42,560 nucleotides of DNA from an uncultured Clostridia bacterium (GCA_947625615.1 CANQPB010000019.1:1-42560), one strand, 5' to 3'. Numbered from the stretch's first letter, positions 1 to 8,789 are shown. Numbers and translations are program-made. Notes: generated from the sequence alone by a model not told the origin.

Positions 1-71
1 CGTTGGTCAAGCGGCTAAGACACCGCCCTTTCACGGCGGAGACATGAGTTCGATTCTCGTACGGGTCACCA
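1..71 (+). tRNA. tRNA-Glu (anticodon TTC), 5' end cut by the window edge
   Basis: The anticodon arm is CCGCC-CTTTCAC-GGCGG, so bases 34-36 read TTC (glutamate). The T arm reads ATGAG-TTCGATT-CTCGT. The 3' acceptor strand ACGGGTC is followed by A and an encoded CCA ending at 71. The first acceptor bases (expected GACC before the CGT at position 1) lie outside the window. No neighbouring tRNA follows within the window. Confidence 0.95.
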
Positions 72-73
72 CG

Positions 74-110
74 GCGCCGCAAGCTACATATCGCTTGCGG
101 CGCTTTCTTC
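74..110 (+). terminator. Rho-independent terminator of tRNA-Glu
   Basis: A perfect 11-bp stem, GCGCCGCAAGC (74-84) with GCTTGCGGCGC (93-103), has an 8-base loop and is followed by TTTCTTC. It starts two bases after the CCA of the tRNA. Confidence 0.85.
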
Positions 111-420
111 ATGCTTCGCATTTGAAATCGCCGCTTCACTCATTCCGCTGCTCCGCCTTTTCCCCACAAAATCCACGGATTTTGCGGGGCTCCTGTCGCA
201 TGCTTCATGTAGCTCACAGCGCCTTTTCATGCCAAGAGTCCGGCAAAGCCGGCAGTCTGCGAAGCAGACCTGAGGCGTGTCGCGAAGCGTTATAACTTGC
301 TTTTCGCACTTTGCGGTCATAAATGACCGACCGCTCGTGCTCAAAGAGTTTTAATCGCGTCGCCTGCCCCAAAGGGCTTTGCAATAGCGGTCTTTTAATT
401 ACTTTGCTTCTCCTTTACCA
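111..420. other. Noncoding stretch with a run of hairpins
   Basis: No credible gene is seen; the short open frames here lack ribosome binding sites. The stretch holds several strong inverted repeats: 162-189 (CCCC and CAAAATCC arms around AC), 240-252 (CCGGC-AAA-GCCGG), 255-269 (GTCTGC-GAA-GCAGAC) and 314-329 (CGGTCA-TAAA-TGACCG). Function unknown; it could be a decayed repeat element or a structured RNA. Confidence 0.5.
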
Positions 421-449
421 AAAAAATCCACCTATGCGGTGGATTTTTT
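421..449 (-). terminator. Terminator of the polysaccharide deacetylase gene (bidirectional shape)
   Basis: The stem TCCACC (427-432) pairs with GGTGGA (438-443) and is flanked by A6 and T6. Read on the minus strand it is a stem plus T-run 11 bases past the stop of the deacetylase. Its symmetry would also stop plus-strand transcripts. Confidence 0.8.
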
Positions 450-459
450 AGTCGTTTAT

Positions 460-1302
460 TTACACCCTTACGGTCTCGCCGGGCTTGACGCTTACGGCCT
501 CGGTCTTCATCTCCCACGGCCTACCGGAGGGCTTTTCAAGCCAGATCTCCTTTGCGGTCGGGTTATATACCCATTCGCCGCCGGCGGAGTATTCCAGCTT
601 CTTCGAGGCGAGGTCGTATTCGCAGATCTCGATATTCGTGGCGTACCAGACATCGAGGCGGCGGGCGCACTTTTCAAGCAGCCCTGCGAACATGTCCCAC
701 TTGCCGTCGCGGTTGAATTCCGGGGTGTGTCCCCAGATGTAGAGCATTCTCAGATCCTTAGGGTCTTCCGAGACGAATTTGTCGGCGATCGCCTCAAGCT
801 CGGGATCGTTGTGGTGGGCGGTCGGGCGGAGCCTCAGCCAGTCGGCAGGCATGTTCATCGAATGATCAGACCAAACCGTGCGGCAGTATTTTATTCCGCA
901 GCGGCGCAGGATTTCAACGCTGAGATCGTTAAAGCTCCCGTAAGGATAGGCCGCGCCGCGGACAACCGTTTCAAACCTGCGCTCAATGGCCGCCTTGTCC
1001 GACATTATCTCATAGACAAGCTCGGGCTCGGATATCTTGGTGAAATCGCGGTGTGTCTCGCCGTGAACGGCAACCTCTATCCCCTCTTTTTTATAGTTTT
1101 CGATCTCCGAGGGGGTCATTCTCGGCCAGGGGCCCTCGGGCTTGCTTCCCTCGGGGCGGGTAAGTCCCGAGCTGATATTGAACGTGCCCTTTATACCGAG
1201 ACTTGACATTATACCCATAAGTCTGATATCATCATAACAGCCGTCGTCGTAGCTTAAGGTGAACGCCTTTTTCAGGCCGTTCGGGAACAAAACCTTCAAC
1301 AT
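460..1302 (-). CDS. Polysaccharide deacetylase family protein (NodB-like), cytoplasmic
   Basis: A 280-residue protein of carbohydrate esterase family 4 type. Visible motifs in order are LSYDDG (the two Asp near residues 19-20, motif 1), HGETH with His80 and His84 (metal-binding H-x3-H, motif 2) and RGAAYPYG near residues 115-122 (motif 3). Such enzymes remove N- or O-acetyl groups from glycans using a divalent metal. There is no signal peptide or membrane segment, so the substrate would be intracellular or the enzyme a sugar deacetylase-like hydrolase. The open frame extends upstream into the divergent TatD gene. The ATG at 1302 is chosen because AAAGGCGG lies just upstream, the TTGACT-17-TATAAT promoter lies 55 bases further up, and homology-like sequence starts here. 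The C-terminal 40 residues look like a small beta module. Confidence 0.85.
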   Translation of the reverse strand: MLKVLFPNGLKKAFTLSYDDGCYDDIRLMGIMSSLGIKGTFNISSGLTRPEGSKPEGPWPRMTPSEIENYKKEGIEVAVHGETHRDFTKISEPELVYEIMSDKAAIERRFETVVRGAAYPYGSFNDLSVEILRRCGIKYCRTVWSDHSMNMPADWLRLRPTAHHNDPELEAIADKFVSEDPKDLRMLYIWGHTPEFNRDGKWDMFAGLLEKCARRLDVWYATNIEICEYDLASKKLEYSAGGEWVYNPTAKEIWLEKPSGRPWEMKTEAVSVKPGETVRV

Positions 1303-1356
1303 AATTTTTACCGCCTTTCTCTGCGTCACGCGGCGATGCCGCCCTGCTTTTTTTAA

Positions 1357-1385
1357 ATTATACCATGGCCGCGCGGTCAAGTCAA
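1357..1385 (-). promoter_or_regulatory. Promoter of the polysaccharide deacetylase gene
   Basis: On the minus strand TTGACT (1380-1385) and TATAAT (1357-1362) are separated by exactly 17 bases. It points away from the TatD gene and about 55 bases upstream of the deacetylase start. Confidence 0.85.
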
Positions 1386-1443
1386 TATTTGCGGCGGGAT
1401 TTGCAAAAAACGATCCGCCCAGAATTTTATCAAGGAGGAGAAA

Positions 1444-2226
1444 ATGAAAGATCTCAAAAACATATTCGACACCCATTCCCATTACGACGCCGAGCAGTTC
1501 GGCGGGCAAAAATCCGCCTATGCCCTTATAGGCTCGCTCTTTGAAAACGGCCTTGCGGGGCTGATTCACGCCTCCACCGATTTTGAATCCTTGAAATTCG
1601 GGCTGCGCCTTTCCGAGGACTTCCCCCGAGCGTATGCCTCGGTGGGGCTTCACCCGGAATACGCCTCCTCCTTCGGCCCCGAAGACGTTGATAAGCTGCG
1701 CGGCTATGCCGCTTCTTCGAAAAAGGTGGTGGCAGTGGGGGAGATCGGCCTCGACTACCACTACGAGGGCTACGACCGCGGCGCGCAGATAAGCCTTTTC
1801 CGCGGGCAGGTGGAGCTTGCGAACAGCCTCGGCCTGCCGGTGATAGTTCACTGCCGCAACGCCACGGAGGACTGCCTTGAAATTCTGAAGGAGCTTCGTC
1901 CGCGCGGGGTGATGCACTGCTTTTCCGGCTCCTGGGAGACCGCGAAGGAGATTCTTAACGTAGGTATGTATCTCGGCTTCACCGGGGTGCTCACCTTTAA
2001 AAACGCAAAAAAGGCCGTCGAGACGGTTAAAAACATGCCTGCCGACCGCCTTCTTTTAGAGACCGACTGCCCCTATATGGCTCCCGAGCCGCACCGCGGA
2101 GAGATCTCCCACAGCGGACTGATACCTTATATCGCCGAGCGCGCCGCGCAGATAAGGGGCGTCGACTACGATGAGATCGCATTTCAAACCCTTAAAAACG
2201 CCGAAGAGCTATTCAATATAAAATAA
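1444..2226 (+). CDS. tatD: TatD family metal-dependent hydrolase (DNase)
   Basis: A 260-residue TIM-barrel hydrolase of the TatD/YcfH family, known as 3'-5' exonucleases or deoxyribonucleases acting in DNA repair. The sequence shows DTHSHYD at the start (His11, His13), VGEIGLDY (metal-binding Glu), VIVHCRNA, MHCFSGS and LLETDCPYMAPEPHRG, the full family signature in the usual order. Length matches the family. The ATG follows a strong ribosome binding site, AAGGAGGA at 1432-1439. Upstream lies only 58 bp to the divergent promoter; no clear plus-strand promoter was found. It appears monocistronic, ended by a hairpin directly downstream. Cytoplasmic; no signal peptide. Confidence 0.93.
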   Translation: MKDLKNIFDTHSHYDAEQFGGQKSAYALIGSLFENGLAGLIHASTDFESLKFGLRLSEDFPRAYASVGLHPEYASSFGPEDVDKLRGYAASSKKVVAVGEIGLDYHYEGYDRGAQISLFRGQVELANSLGLPVIVHCRNATEDCLEILKELRPRGVMHCFSGSWETAKEILNVGMYLGFTGVLTFKNAKKAVETVKNMPADRLLLETDCPYMAPEPHRGEISHSGLIPYIAERAAQIRGVDYDEIAFQTLKNAEELFNIK

Positions 2227-2243
2227 CCCCGGGAATTTAATCG

Positions 2244-2288
2244 GCCCGCGTGACATGCCTAAAGCGGCGTGCCTCGCGGGCTTTTTTT
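2244..2288 (+). terminator. Terminator downstream of tatD
   Basis: GCCCGCG (2244-2250) pairs with CGCGGGC (2275-2281), with additional inner pairing (CATGCC with GGCGTG), followed by seven T. It lies between the convergent tatD and Hpt genes. Confidence 0.85.
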
Positions 2289-2293
2289 CGGAT

Positions 2294-2668
2294 CTATTCC
2301 TGCGGCGGGGGCGGCGAGGCGCCGTCTATGGCCGAGACGACTTTTTCATAGGCTGTTTTGACCGACGGCATGAGATTTGCGGCAATATCCGGCCGGTTTG
2401 CGCGGTATGCGCCCGTCTGCCATGTCAGAAGCGCGCAGAGCTCAGTCATCGAAAGGCTTGCCGACACCCCCTTAAGGGTGTGGGCTGCCGCCCTTGCGGC
2501 CTCGACGTCGCCCGAATCCACCGCGCTGCAAAGGTCGTAAAAGCTGCGGTCGCCCGGGAACTTTTTCAGAAGCCGCTCCAAAAGGGCCTCGTTTCCCCTG
2601 AATCTGCGCAGCGCGTCGAAGACGTCTATCCCGGCGCGGGTGAGCTTTTCAAGCCTATCGGGATCCAT
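2294..2668 (-). CDS. Stand-alone Hpt (histidine phosphotransfer) domain protein
   Basis: A 124-residue, all-helical protein. The AAHTLKGVSA motif places the phospho-accepting histidine at residue 63 with the conserved HxLKG pattern, and the rest matches one Hpt four-helix bundle with no kinase or receiver domain. Such proteins pass phosphate between receiver domains in phosphorelays. The C-terminus ends in a short proline run. The start is set at the ATG at 2668, preceded by AGGGAGGGA on the minus strand; a longer open frame has no ribosome site. A TATAAT (2693-2698 on the complement) lies about 25 bases upstream but without a good -35 box. No histidine kinase or response regulator is in the window, so its partners are elsewhere. 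Confidence 0.85.
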   Translation of the reverse strand: MDPDRLEKLTRAGIDVFDALRRFRGNEALLERLLKKFPGDRSFYDLCSAVDSGDVEAARAAAHTLKGVSASLSMTELCALLTWQTGAYRANRPDIAANLMPSVKTAYEKVVSAIDGASPPPPQE

Positions 2669-2820
2669 TTTCTGTCCCTCCCTGTCAGGATTATTATAAG
2701 ACGTTGGCCGAGGATTTTTCCCGGCCGCCTTATGTATCCTGATGCCGCTGCGCGCCTGCACGCAAATTCTGCCGCTTGCCATATTATATGCACGCCCTTT
2801 TCTTGCGGACACCGATCCGC

Positions 2821-2849
2821 AAAAAAATCACCCCTCCCCTATTGGGGAG
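2821..2849 (-). terminator. Terminator of the subtilase gene
   Basis: On the minus strand CTCCCC-AATA-GGGGAG (2834-2849) is followed by GGGTGA and seven T (2821-2827). It lies 37 bases past the subtilase stop codon. Confidence 0.8.
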
Positions 2850-2885
2850 AGGCGATTCATAAACTTTACTTGAGAAGATCAGATA

Positions 2886-5800
2886 TTATCTTCTCTTGGC
2901 GGCCATTGCGACAACCGCTGCCACAGCGAGCGAAAGGGTGCCGAAGGCTATGCCGGTCTTCGGGTTGGATTCCTCTTCGGCGGGAGCTTCGGTGTCGCCG
3001 ACGTCGGTCTCGTCGTCAGAGGTATCGGTGTTCTGAGTGGTGGTATCGGTCGGGGCATCGACGTCGACCTGCTGCTGATCGCCGGTGTCGGTATCAGTAG
3101 TGTAGCCGGGCTCAATGCCTACGAACGGGAAGTTGTAAGTCTCGGCGTAGCCGCAGACGGTGCATCTGCCGTTGTAGAACTGGTGAGGCTCGTTGTTTAT
3201 GTGAAGTCCGCACTCGAAGCAGATCATCGTGTGGGTGAACTCATCGACGGGAACGGGGCGGAAGTTGTGGTAGATGTGCGGCTCGTTCGCGTTGTCGACG
3301 GTTACGTTGTAGACGACCTCGATCTCGGAAACGACCTTGCCGGAAGCGTCGGTGAGGGTTACCTTAGCGGTGACCTTGCCGGGCTGCTGGTAAAGGGTGT
3401 GCTTTACGCCGGTGATGAAGCCGTTTTCATCGACGGTGACATAGTCGGGGTTGGAAGCAGTCCAGCTTACGCTGTAGCTGCCGCCGGTGGCCTCGGCGAT
3501 AGCCGCAAGGTCGGCGATAACTTCCTCGTCGATGCTGAGCTTATCGGTGGCGCCGACAACTATCGAAACATTGTAGGTGTTGCCGCCGGCGGGAGCAACG
3601 GTCTGAGAATTTGCGGTGGTATCGTCGCTGCCGACGATAACAACGGTGAAGGTTACGGTCTCGCCGGTGACGGGATCGGTGGCGGTGATCTCTGCGGTGC
3701 CGGACGAAACGCCGGTTACTGCGCCGGTCTCGGGATCTACGGTGGCGACGGAAGGATCGCTTGAAGACCATTCAAGATCGCCGAGCGTCTTGCCGTCGGG
3801 GCCCTTGGCCGCGAGGGTTAAACCTGCGCCCGCGCCCATGATGTAGACGGGAGTTTCCTTGCCGTCTTCGGTCTCGCCGGTGACGACGCTGTCGTCATCG
3901 GAAGGAGTGAGACCCTGCTCAACGGTGACCTCATAGACGACCGCAACGGTGTCGTAGGTCTTTTCGTAGGGCTCGTCCTCGGGAGTGAGGGCTTCTCTTG
4001 CGGGATTGATGTATTTGAGGGAGATCTCTGCGGTGACGGTGACGGGCTCCTCGATAGCGGCGTCGGCGGTGATGGTGCCGTCGGCGGCAACGGTGAGATC
4101 CTCGCTGTCGGAAGTCCAGACGATGTCGGTGTAAAGCTCGCCGGGAACGTCCTCAAGCTTCTCGAATTCGTTGTAGTATTCGCAGATGGAATCGAGGTAG
4201 TCAAGTCCGGTGGAATCCAAAACGAGCTTGTCGCCGGAACGCGCCTTTACGGTGGTCTTGTTGACATAGTCTTCAAGAGTTACCGCGTTGCCGAGGGCGG
4301 TGGTTTCGTCGGAGCCGAATACGTAGAGAATGAAGTAAACTTCCTGGCCGGTTACCTCGTCGGCGGCGGTGATTATCGCGCAGCCGGGAGCCTTTGCGGT
4401 GATAACGCCCGCGGCGGTATCATCGGCGTCAGCGGCGACGGTGGCTATAGTCTCGTCGCTCGAAGTCCAGGTGAAATCGCATTCGTTCTCGGCGGGTGTA
4501 ACGGTGACGAACAAGGTGTCGATGTCGCCCTCGCCATAGAGGAAGACGGGGCCGTACTTGCCGTCGACTTCGTTGTTCTCAAAGGCGGACTTGTTCTCGG
4601 AGATGTAGTCGGCCTCGATGAACGAATCGATTCCGAAGTCTTCGAAGATGTTGACGACATAATCGGTCTCGTTCAGACCGTAGTCTAAGAGCGCGACAAC
4701 TACGTCGCCCTGCCAATCGTAGAGGCCGTAATAATCGAAATCGCTTTCGATGCAGAATTCGGTTTCCTTTACGCCGGGATCAAATGTATAGTCGCTATAG
4801 AACATGTTGGTGGAGTCAATCTGAACGTCGCCGTTGCTGTCAACGAAGGCAGGATAAACCTCCATGCCGGCATATGCGTGATCGTCGACAATAGTGCCTT
4901 CGATGGTGATAAGGCCGGAATTCTCTCTGTCGTCGGTGATGGTAACATTGCCGCCGTTGCCGAAATCGGGCCCCTCGGTATCAACGGTTACATCAAAGCT
5001 GATGAAATCGGCGTTGACGGTTCTGCTTCCGTCGCCGAAGGTGGGCCAAGTGGTCTCGTCGTCGAGCGAGAAGTTGGCGGGGAGAATTATAGAGCCGTCG
5101 GCGTCATACTGATAGTTGCCGTCGCCGAAAGCAGCGATGGTGTAGACGCATTCGGTGTTGCTGGGCAGAACCTTGCCGCTGGCATCGGTGCCGTCCCAGC
5201 CGTCCTGATCGAAGTAATAGCTGTAGGGGAATACGATTCCGTAGCTCGGATTGACGTAGGTCTGACCGACAGCGGAATAGTAATCCTGATAGTAGATCTC
5301 GCCGGTCTTCTTGTTCTTTACCTGGAGAACGAGAAGCTTCGCGTCGCGGTTCTGAATGATCTGATAGTAGTCTATCAGATCGAAGTAGCCGTCGCCGTTA
5401 GGCGAAAGGGTCATGTTCTCGTTGTAGAACGGAACACCGTATTCGACATAGTTCTGCTCGCCCATGGAGAGCGGGTTGATGCCGAGCGGGAAGATCTGCG
5501 TGGTGCCGGTGATGAACGAATACATCATGGTGACGTTATCGATGGTATCATCATACCAGAAGGAGTTGTACACACCTTCGGAAAGATCCTGAGCCTCGCC
5601 GTTTTCGTCGAGCTCATAAAGATCGTTCCAGACAGCGGTGTCGAAGATCGGGGCAGCAGTCCAGTCGCCCTGATAGCTGAGGAAGGGAAGACCAACCTCG
5701 GGGATCTCTTCGGCCGCGGGAGCCATGGGATCGAAAGCGGCGGCGGAAGCGGTCACGGGAATAAGTCTTACAAAGCCGTCGATGAAGAAGCCGTTCGGGA

Positions 5801-8402
5801 AGATGTGGTCAAGATAGAGCATATCTTCGGGTTCAACGGTATAGGTGAAGGAGGCGTGGGTAGTGCCGGGAACGGCAACAACCTGGCCGAGGCTCTTTTC
5901 GGCTATGGTGATAGGTACATCAAGACCGATGTAGTATTCAGGGGCAATATCGATAAAGCCGGGGGCGTTGACGATTATCTTGGCTTCGTAGGTGATGGGA
6001 GCGGAGCCCATGTTGACGACGTCGAAATCAAGATTGAGCGTGCCGGTGTAATCGGGATCGTCGCCGAGCTCTAACTTAGGAACCTTCTTGCCGGGGACAT
6101 CGAGGTAGACGTCGGAGGTTACCGCCGCACCGATGTTGGCCATTCCGGCGCCCTGCTGGCGAGGAGAATAGTAGGTGATCGCACCGGTTGTCTCGTCGAC
6201 GCTTTCGACTAACGGCTCAGCGGTGGAGATAAGAAGCTTCTCGGCGGTGGTGCGGATAAAGTCGATGCTCGCGCCGGGATTCTTGGCGGCTACGGCCTGA
6301 CGTGCCAGCGCGCTGAGGCCGGATATGTGCGGGGCGGCCATAGAGGTGCCGTTCATAAGGGTGTAGCTGTTGCCGAATGTAGCGGAATAGATGTTTCCGC
6401 CGGGGGCGGCTATCTCGGGCTTGAGCTCGAGGTTAGGAGTCGGGCCCCAAGAGGAGAAATCGCACATGGTGCCACCGCTTGTGGACGGGAACATGCTGAT
6501 CTCGTCGGTAGGAGGAAGCATGGTTACCTCGGTGCCGGCTTCAATGGCTGCGGCAAGCGCATCGCCGTCGGCCATCGAGATGAAGATAGCCGGGAGGGTG
6601 GAAACTATGCCGAGGGTGTCGTCGGAATTGGCCATGTTGATGAGGTCGCCGACGACGTTGTCATAGACGATGACGCCGAGTACGTTGGGATAATTGGCCT
6701 CGGCATTGTAGACCTTGTTGAAGAAGTTCTCGGTGCCGCGCTGAACGAGGGCAATACCGGTGACGGAGGGATCCGCAAAGGCGGAATTCGCGTAATCGTC
6801 AAGCGAGCCTATGCCTGCTCTGTAAAGCGGAATGGGCGCGGTGGCGGTGCCGAAGGTTTCGACCCAGCCCCTGACGGCGTTATCGGTATAGGGGGCGAGA
6901 ACGGCGCCGGTCTGTTCGCCGATGTTGAAGTTTACGGTGGCGTTGGCGCTCATCGTGTTGTTGACAGCGGCGACCGAAATGGTGGAACCGTAGGTAGAGG
7001 GCGAGCCGACCATCGAAACGTCCACGTTGGCGGGATCGAAGGATCCGATAGAGCCGACAAGCGCGCTGATGAAGTAGTCAGTGCCGTAGCCGGTGCCTAT
7101 GTTGTTATAGCCGACGGTGCCGGAGTTGCCGGCGGAAAGAATTGAGGTGACGCCGGCCTTTTCGATGCTTCTGAAGATGCCGGGCTCAACGGTGTCGTCT
7201 TCCGAGAAGCCGTTGTCGGAGCCGAGCGAAAGGTTGATGACGTCGGCGCCGAGGAAAACGGCGTCCTCAATGGCGTTGATGAGCATGTATTCGTCGGTCA
7301 TGGAGCCCTGATCGTTGAAGACCTTGAGGATCATCAGCTGAGCGTCGGGGGCTATGCCGGAATGCTCAACGGCGCCTTCGGCGGTCTTGGCGTAGCCGGC
7401 AACGGTGCCCGCAACGTGGGTGCCGTGGTTGGAATCGGCCGAAAGATCGGGGACGACGTCGGTATCGCCGTTGGCAAGAAGACCGTTCGGCTTCGCGGAA
7501 CCCGCGTAGTCAAAGGCGTAAGGAACCTTCTTGCTCTTGTAGACGTTCTCCATGCTGTCGCCGGCGGCGATTATCTTTTCAGCCTGGAGCTCGTGCTCGG
7601 CGATAAGGGCGGCTATCCTGGCTTCGTCATATTTTACGAAGCTTACGGAATTCGCGCTCTTGAAGGAATTGGCCTGGAATGCCTGGTGGGAAAGATCGAG
7701 GCCGGTATCCAGAATGGCGACTACCATTCCCTGGCCGGTATAGCCGGCCTCCCAAGCCTCGGAAAGGTTGACCATGTCATAGCCGTAGCCGGCGGGGCCG
7801 TAGATGTCCTCAACGGTCTCGGGGGCCTCGAAGGTGTGCGAAACATAGGCGGTCTTGACGCCGGGGATAGCCTTGATTTCGTCAAGCTTGCCGTAGGGAA
7901 CGCGCACTGCCATGGCGTTTACGGTGTTAGTCCACTGAGAAATGACTTTGCCGCCGCCAAAGCTGGCCATCGGGGCGGGAATGCCGCCGTTTTCAACGGG
8001 GATCGCGCTGATCTCGGCCGCAACTTGGTTCTGCTCGGCGGTTATCTGTGCCGCCATGGACTTTGCCGCGGGAGATGCGAGATATTCGGACACTGCCGAA
8101 CCCGCAGACATGAATGACACCGGCGCGACTGCGTTATAGCTGTCCAGAACGGCGGGGCCGTCGAGCTGGACTATGGCCGTAACCATTTCGTCGTCGCTGT
8201 ATCGGGGCGCATTGACTGTCTGGGCGTTCTTTTCGATGTTGATGCTGCTGACGGACGCGCCGGTATAGGGCACGGCCTTTGTGACACGGATCTTCGCGCC
8301 GTTTTCGCTTACAGCGAAGACGGAGGTGGGAAGCATGCCGACAACGAGCATAACAGCGACAGTAACGGCGACAATGCGCTTTAAAGCGTTGATTTTACTC
8401 AT
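2886..8402 (-). CDS. Large cell-wall-anchored subtilisin-like serine protease (S8, lactocepin/C5a-peptidase type)
   Basis: An 1838-residue secreted protease. It has a signal peptide (residues 1-30), then an inhibitor-type propeptide. The S8 catalytic domain shows Asp232 (AILDTG), His326 (NHGTHVAG), oxyanion Asn426 (SAGNSG) and Ser687 (NGTSMAAPH). A protease-associated (PA) insert lies at about 510-630. Downstream come an Fn3-like region (about 760-920), a FlgD-like Ig module with the SPNGDG motif (about 1000-1120) and three or four bacterial Ig-like (Big2-type) repeats with the WTSSDE/WSSSDP signature (about 1300-1710). A four-cysteine mini-module follows (Cys1728, 1731, 1747, 1750), then a Thr/Asp-rich wall spacer. 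The end is a sorting signal, NPKTG near 1813, hydrophobic stretch and KRR tail. It likely digests external proteins for peptide uptake. No sortase is in the window. Start supported by AAGGAGAGA. Confidence 0.93.
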   Translation of the reverse strand: MSKINALKRIVAVTVAVMLVVGMLPTSVFAVSENGAKIRVTKAVPYTGASVSSINIEKNAQTVNAPRYSDDEMVTAIVQLDGPAVLDSYNAVAPVSFMSAGSAVSEYLASPAAKSMAAQITAEQNQVAAEISAIPVENGGIPAPMASFGGGKVISQWTNTVNAMAVRVPYGKLDEIKAIPGVKTAYVSHTFEAPETVEDIYGPAGYGYDMVNLSEAWEAGYTGQGMVVAILDTGLDLSHQAFQANSFKSANSVSFVKYDEARIAALIAEHELQAEKIIAAGDSMENVYKSKKVPYAFDYAGSAKPNGLLANGDTDVVPDLSADSNHGTHVAGTVAGYAKTAEGAVEHSGIAPDAQLMILKVFNDQGSMTDEYMLINAIEDAVFLGADVINLSLGSDNGFSEDDTVEPGIFRSIEKAGVTSILSAGNSGTVGYNNIGTGYGTDYFISALVGSIGSFDPANVDVSMVGSPSTYGSTISVAAVNNTMSANATVNFNIGEQTGAVLAPYTDNAVRGWVETFGTATAPIPLYRAGIGSLDDYANSAFADPSVTGIALVQRGTENFFNKVYNAEANYPNVLGVIVYDNVVGDLINMANSDDTLGIVSTLPAIFISMADGDALAAAIEAGTEVTMLPPTDEISMFPSTSGGTMCDFSSWGPTPNLELKPEIAAPGGNIYSATFGNSYTLMNGTSMAAPHISGLSALARQAVAAKNPGASIDFIRTTAEKLLISTAEPLVESVDETTGAITYYSPRQQGAGMANIGAAVTSDVYLDVPGKKVPKLELGDDPDYTGTLNLDFDVVNMGSAPITYEAKIIVNAPGFIDIAPEYYIGLDVPITIAEKSLGQVVAVPGTTHASFTYTVEPEDMLYLDHIFPNGFFIDGFVRLIPVTASAAAFDPMAPAAEEIPEVGLPFLSYQGDWTAAPIFDTAVWNDLYELDENGEAQDLSEGVYNSFWYDDTIDNVTMMYSFITGTTQIFPLGINPLSMGEQNYVEYGVPFYNENMTLSPNGDGYFDLIDYYQIIQNRDAKLLVLQVKNKKTGEIYYQDYYSAVGQTYVNPSYGIVFPYSYYFDQDGWDGTDASGKVLPSNTECVYTIAAFGDGNYQYDADGSIILPANFSLDDETTWPTFGDGSRTVNADFISFDVTVDTEGPDFGNGGNVTITDDRENSGLITIEGTIVDDHAYAGMEVYPAFVDSNGDVQIDSTNMFYSDYTFDPGVKETEFCIESDFDYYGLYDWQGDVVVALLDYGLNETDYVVNIFEDFGIDSFIEADYISENKSAFENNEVDGKYGPVFLYGEGDIDTLFVTVTPAENECDFTWTSSDETIATVAADADDTAAGVITAKAPGCAIITAADEVTGQEVYFILYVFGSDETTALGNAVTLEDYVNKTTVKARSGDKLVLDSTGLDYLDSICEYYNEFEKLEDVPGELYTDIVWTSDSEDLTVAADGTITADAAIEEPVTVTAEISLKYINPAREALTPEDEPYEKTYDTVAVVYEVTVEQGLTPSDDDSVVTGETEDGKETPVYIMGAGAGLTLAAKGPDGKTLGDLEWSSSDPSVATVDPETGAVTGVSSGTAEITATDPVTGETVTFTVVIVGSDDTTANSQTVAPAGGNTYNVSIVVGATDKLSIDEEVIADLAAIAEATGGSYSVSWTASNPDYVTVDENGFITGVKHTLYQQPGKVTAKVTLTDASGKVVSEIEVVYNVTVDNANEPHIYHNFRPVPVDEFTHTMICFECGLHINNEPHQFYNGRCTVCGYAETYNFPFVGIEPGYTTDTDTGDQQQVDVDAPTDTTTQNTDTSDDETDVGDTEAPAEEESNPKTGIAFGTLSLAVAAVVAMAAKRR

Positions 8403-8484
8403 GATGTCTCTCCTTTTTGTTAATCATTTTTCCACTATATCACCGTTTGGGCACACTGCCCCTGCATAATATAGTACAGTTTAA

Positions 8485-8513
8485 ATTTTACGCTCTTAAG
8501 CACCGATTGTCAA
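8485..8513 (-). promoter_or_regulatory. Promoter of the subtilase gene
   Basis: On the minus strand TTGACA (8508-8513) and TAAAAT (8485-8490) are separated by 17 bases. It is 83 bases upstream of the start codon. The untranslated leader contains a small GGGCA-GTG-TGCCC hairpin near 8450-8462. Confidence 0.85.
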
Positions 8514-8535
8514 CAAAAAATTTCAATTAAAAATG

Positions 8536-8560
8536 TACAATTTTTCCGTCAGAAATTGTA
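8536..8560. promoter_or_regulatory. Inverted repeat upstream of the subtilase promoter, possible operator
   Basis: TACAATTT (8536-8543) and AAATTGTA (8553-8560) form an 8-bp inverted repeat with a 9-base centre, 22 bases upstream of the subtilase -35 box. The rest of the intergenic stretch to 8761 shows only a small TTGCA-AAAA-TGCAA repeat (8641-8654) and a G-rich tract. The regulator is unknown. Confidence 0.35.
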
Positions 8561-8761
8561 ATATATCACAAAAAGTCAAAACACGCTCTTTTTCCGACAG
8601 CTTTTTGCGCGGCTTTTGGGGGAATTCCCGGTAAAAAATCTTGCAAAAATGCAAAGGAAAATGCTTTTTGAGGGTTTAAGGCGGGCGGCGGGGCGGCGGT
8701 CGAAAGGGGGCGAAAAAGGCGGGTATTTAATACATTTTGTGCAAAATTTTCTAAAAATGTC

Positions 8762-8789
8762 TTGACATTTTATTCCTATATGTTATACT
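8762..8789 (+). promoter_or_regulatory. Promoter of the type IV pilus operon
   Basis: TTGACA (8762-8767), a 16-base spacer and TATACT (8784-8789), preceded by TGT as an extended -10. It is 58 bases upstream of pilB, whose ATG has GGAGG at 8836-8840. Confidence 0.85.

Noticed and set aside
44-295. 83-residue frame starting inside the tRNA
   Set aside because: Overlaps the tRNA and its terminator; no ribosome site.
439-1206. 255-residue open frame on the plus strand opposite the polysaccharide deacetylase
   Set aside because: Antisense shadow of a gene with clear catalytic motifs; no ribosome site and no recognisable domain.
1303-1917. Upstream extension of the deacetylase frame to 485 residues
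   Set aside because: It runs antisense through the TatD gene and across the promoter at 1357-1385; the protein family starts at 1302.
4878-6074. 398-residue and several other long plus-strand frames opposite the subtilase
   Set aside because: GC-rich, low-complexity shadows (Val/Gly/Asp-rich) of an intact 1838-residue gene.
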